From DAIDKA01 sp963726995 (lineage in GTDB: Bacteria > Pseudomonadota > Gammaproteobacteria > Steroidobacterales > Steroidobacteraceae): a DNA stretch of 64,000 bases. Of the stretch, positions 61,921 through 64,000 are shown piece after piece. Every line of letters begins with the position of its first letter. The first letter of the stretch is position 1. The notes beneath the pieces are model-generated. The model saw nothing but the letters and a program-made list of their open reading frames with translations. It was not told the DNA's origin and made no database searches. The position numbers and the translations under genes are program-made. Where the stretch lies: assembly GCA_963726995.1 (NCBI GenBank), contig CAVSEP010000007.1:496001-560000 (forward strand), written 5' to 3'.

Positions 61921-63225
61921 CTAGAAGGGGTAATCGATGCCCGTGAAGATGGCCAGTCCTTCGGTGCCGTAGCCCATGTCCACATAGCCGACCACTGAAG
62001 GGCGGGCAATGCCGCGAAACCCCACCCCCACGACCTTGTGCAGTCCGGAAAACGGATTCGCGGTCGTATGGGCGGACACCTTGCCCATGTCCAGAAAGGG
62101 CGCGACTTCAATGTCGACGTGGCTGGCGGCCGCATCGAAGGAAAAGGCCCGGTGCCGCAGCTCGATGGTCGTGTCAAAGGAATTGCGGTCGACGAAGCGG
62201 CCCTGACCGAAACCGCGCAGCAGCTGCTGCCCGCCGATGGCGCTCTCGCCTCCGCCTATGCTGCTCAAATCGAAGAACGGAATCTCATGGCCGCTGGGCA
62301 GGTAACGCACCGCCAGATGCGCCGCGAAGATGGTGTCGGGCACGAAGGGCAGGCGCTGGAAGGTCCTCGCATCAAGGCCCGCCACGCTGTAGATGGAATC
62401 GCTGATGGTGGCGTCATGACCGTTGACGCCCATGAAGGCCACCCACTGGCTGCCCCGCGTCGGAATGGTCGCATCGTCACGCGTGTCATAGATCAGCGCC
62501 ACCTGGTTGAGCACCTCGTTGGTGACGCCCAGGCCGTGCAGCAGCGGATACCGACTTTCAAGCGTGGGAACGCGCGCCAAGGTGCCCGGGGTGATCTCCA
62601 TGCGCCGCGCTCGCATCGTGTACTGCAGCTGCCAGGTGTGATTCAGGTTGTATCCGACCTGCACCTGCCCGAGGGCCTGCGAGGCGGTGTAGTTGGTGAC
62701 ATTGCCCGACAGCGAATGGTTGCCATAGCCGTAGAAACGCCCCACGCCGCTGCGGTCATAGATCAGGCTGTAGTTGAATGACCAGTTGGAGTCGCGCAGG
62801 CGGCCCTTCTGGAACTCGTAATCGAAATCGCGCTCGACCCGCTCCTTGATCCCCGCGACCAGCGACCATTGTTCATCGGTCGAGGGGTATTCGAACACCC
62901 GGAAATGCACACCCACGCCAAAATAGGGGTTGTGCAGCACATCGGGGGCGATGATGCGGGTGATCTCGTGCTGATCATTGGTCTGCAGCCACACCGGCAG
63001 CACGCCCAGGGTCACGCCACTGTCAGGGTCGGCGGCGATCAGGGGAACGGGGATCAGGGGCCAGGTGGATACATCGAGCCAGCCGCCCCCGCCAGGGGAT
63101 GGAGGCGCGGGGGCCGGAGGGGGCGGCGATGGGGCATCCAGATCCGCAGCGTGGCTCGCCTGGGACAGCGCCAGTGCGCCCCCGCAGGCCAGAACCAGCA
63201 TGCAAATCCGAGAGATTATGGTCAA
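61921..63225 (-). CDS. Surface-antigen (Omp85-type) outer-membrane barrel protein
   Basis: A 434-residue exported protein: signal peptide (CMLVLACGGALALSQASHA), a Pro-rich linker, then beta-barrel with the Bac_surface_Ag pattern (IAADPDSGVTLGVLPVW; IYDTRDDATIPTRGSQWVAF; IGGGESAIGGQQLLRGFGQGRFVDRNSF; RGIARPSVVGYVDMGYG). No POTRA domain precedes the barrel, unlike BamA/TamA, so it is a short PorV/patatin-type or stand-alone relative. Terminal aromatic DYPF-stop is a barrel assembly signal. Function unknown. Confidence 0.85.
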   Translation of the reverse strand: MTIISRICMLVLACGGALALSQASHAADLDAPSPPPPAPAPPSPGGGGWLDVSTWPLIPVPLIAADPDSGVTLGVLPVWLQTNDQHEITRIIAPDVLHNPYFGVGVHFRVFEYPSTDEQWSLVAGIKERVERDFDYEFQKGRLRDSNWSFNYSLIYDRSGVGRFYGYGNHSLSGNVTNYTASQALGQVQVGYNLNHTWQLQYTMRARRMEITPGTLARVPTLESRYPLLHGLGVTNEVLNQVALIYDTRDDATIPTRGSQWVAFMGVNGHDATISDSIYSVAGLDARTFQRLPFVPDTIFAAHLAVRYLPSGHEIPFFDLSSIGGGESAIGGQQLLRGFGQGRFVDRNSFDTTIELRHRAFSFDAAASHVDIEVAPFLDMGKVSAHTTANPFSGLHKVVGVGFRGIARPSVVGYVDMGYGTEGLAIFTGIDYPF

Positions 63226-63388
63226 GACTACCTCTATATATTGGGGTCTGAGGTGATCTTGCGGCCGCCCTCCTGCGCTCCCCCTACCTTGGGCCCGATT
63301 CTAGTCGATAAGCGACCGCCAGGAGGCGCAGCGGACGATTTCTGCAACAATGAGCCATCGCAGGGTGGTCGCTGTCCTACAGGCGCAC

Positions 63389-63943
63389 ATGGAAAAGACC
63401 TTCGTTTCCGCCGAATCGCTGCTCCGGGATTCCCTGGAACTCGGACGCATGGTCGTGCGCAGCGGCTATCGTCCGACCTTCCTAGTCGGCATGTGGCGGG
63501 GCGGCGCGCCGATCGGTATTGCAGTGCAGGAAGTCCTCGACTATCACGAGATTCCGACCGACCACATCGCCATCCGCACCTCGGCCTACTACGGCATCGA
63601 CCAGCAACAGAAGACCGTGCGAGTCCATGCGGTGGACTATCTGGTGTCGCGCCTGGAAGCCGAAGACCGGCTGCTGCTGGTGGACGATGTGTTTGATTCC
63701 GGCCGCAGCATCGAGGCGGTGCTCACGGAGCTGCGCCGCCGCTGCCGGCGCAACACGCCGGAGAGCATTCGCACCGCGACGGTCTACTACAAGCCTTCGC
63801 GCAACCGCAGTTCCATTCAACCGGACTACTGCGTGCACCGGGTGGAGGACTGGCTGGTCTTTCCCCATGAGCTGCAGGGACTGACGCGCGAGGAGATCCT
63901 CAAGCACAAGCCGGTCGGCGCGGATTTCTTCGAGGCCAAATAG
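63389..63943 (+). CDS. Phosphoribosyltransferase (COG2236, hypoxanthine PRT-like)
   Basis: A 184-residue type I PRTase: MEKTFVSAESLLRDSLELGRMVVRSGYRP, LVGMWRGGAPIGIAVQEVLDY, PRPP motif LLLVDDVFDSGRSIE and a C-terminal YYKPSRNRSSIQPDYCVHRVEDWLVFPHELQGL. The ATG at 63389 gives the homologue-like N-terminus; an ATG at 63350 is an alternative. Salvage of purine bases is the expected role. Confidence 0.9.
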   Translation: MEKTFVSAESLLRDSLELGRMVVRSGYRPTFLVGMWRGGAPIGIAVQEVLDYHEIPTDHIAIRTSAYYGIDQQQKTVRVHAVDYLVSRLEAEDRLLLVDDVFDSGRSIEAVLTELRRRCRRNTPESIRTATVYYKPSRNRSSIQPDYCVHRVEDWLVFPHELQGLTREEILKHKPVGADFFEAK

Positions 63944-63954
63944 CGCCGCGCGAT

Positions 63955-64000
63955 TCAGTAATGCGGCGGCCGCTCGTCTTCCGGCCGGCGCGCGGGCTCG
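63955..64000 (-). CDS. Possible 3' end of a gene running off the window
   Basis: A minus-strand frame ends in TGA at 63955 and reads EPARRPEDERPPHY toward the window edge. Too short to identify; it could be a real C-terminus or chance. Confidence 0.2.
   Translation of the reverse strand, partial: EPARRPEDERPPHY

Overview
The window is GC-rich (mid-60s percent by eye), densely packed chromosomal DNA from a Gram-negative proteobacterium. TonB-dependent receptors, an RND tripartite pump, lipoproteins with lipoboxes, Tat-type signals, a YbiI-type DksA/TraR zinc-finger protein and a surface-antigen barrel all fit a gammaproteobacterium, perhaps a Steroidobacteraceae/Nevskiales-like or Xanthomonadales-related lineage. 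The exact taxon is inference. I saw no rRNA, tRNA, CRISPR array, transposase or phage gene, and after start-site choice no gap between genes exceeds about 300 bases.

Layout. 1-3.9 kb: end of a cytochrome b561, then a minus-strand operon TlpA-like thioredoxin / DUF4266 lipoprotein / DUF3570 protein / ApbE flavin transferase / isoprenylcysteine-type methyltransferase. 4-8 kb: ECF sigma factor, FecR and STN-type TonB receptor (cell-surface signalling). 8-11.9 kb: darcynin-like protein, DUF4382 lipoprotein, methyltransferase. 12-17.9 kb, minus strand: tryptophan halogenase, exported SDR and MFS exporter, followed by a BlaI-type repressor and an M56 (BlaR1-type) protease whose sensor is an ankyrin-repeat array; a remnant of a second MFS gene lies just beyond. 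18-21.6 kb, plus strand: NitT/TauT-type ABC importer containing an internal SCO1-like protein and a cupredoxin-like protein. 21.7-25.7 kb: mtnA, a fused class II aldolase/SDR, and MTA phosphorylase, which together fit the methylthioadenosine-DHAP shunt. 25.7-31.2 kb: CusA/CzcA-type RND pump operon. 31.3-35.6 kb: YncE-like propeller, two-component system, Tat-exported SDR.

35.6-42.3 kb is the least explained block. It holds a methyltransferase, a CDP-alcohol phosphotransferase fused to an LtaS/sulfatase-type domain, an MDR dehydrogenase, a PTPS-like protein lacking canonical residues, a family 4-type glycosyltransferase and a RibD-C reductase. This combination suggests a modified, glycosylated, possibly lipid-linked pterin- or flavin-like product, but that is inference.

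42.3-48 kb: MarR-type regulator with a Cys cluster and divergent MFS gene, then LysR-controlled ligAB (protocatechuate/gallate 4,5-dioxygenase) next to a tannase-family esterase. 48-54.4 kb: SYLF protein, flavin reductase-like protein, a divergent subtilisin-like protein with a GlyGly-CTERM-like tail, a TonB receptor and a DUF6152 protein. 54.5-64 kb: cytochrome c-prime-like protein, PadR-PspC pair with a clear operator, a frameshifted lignostilbene-type carotenoid oxygenase with two paralogous secreted proteins, YbiI, a ModA-like protein without a signal peptide, a surface-antigen barrel and a phosphoribosyltransferase. LigAB, tannase and the carotenoid/lignostilbene oxygenase together suggest a free-living user of plant-derived aromatics.
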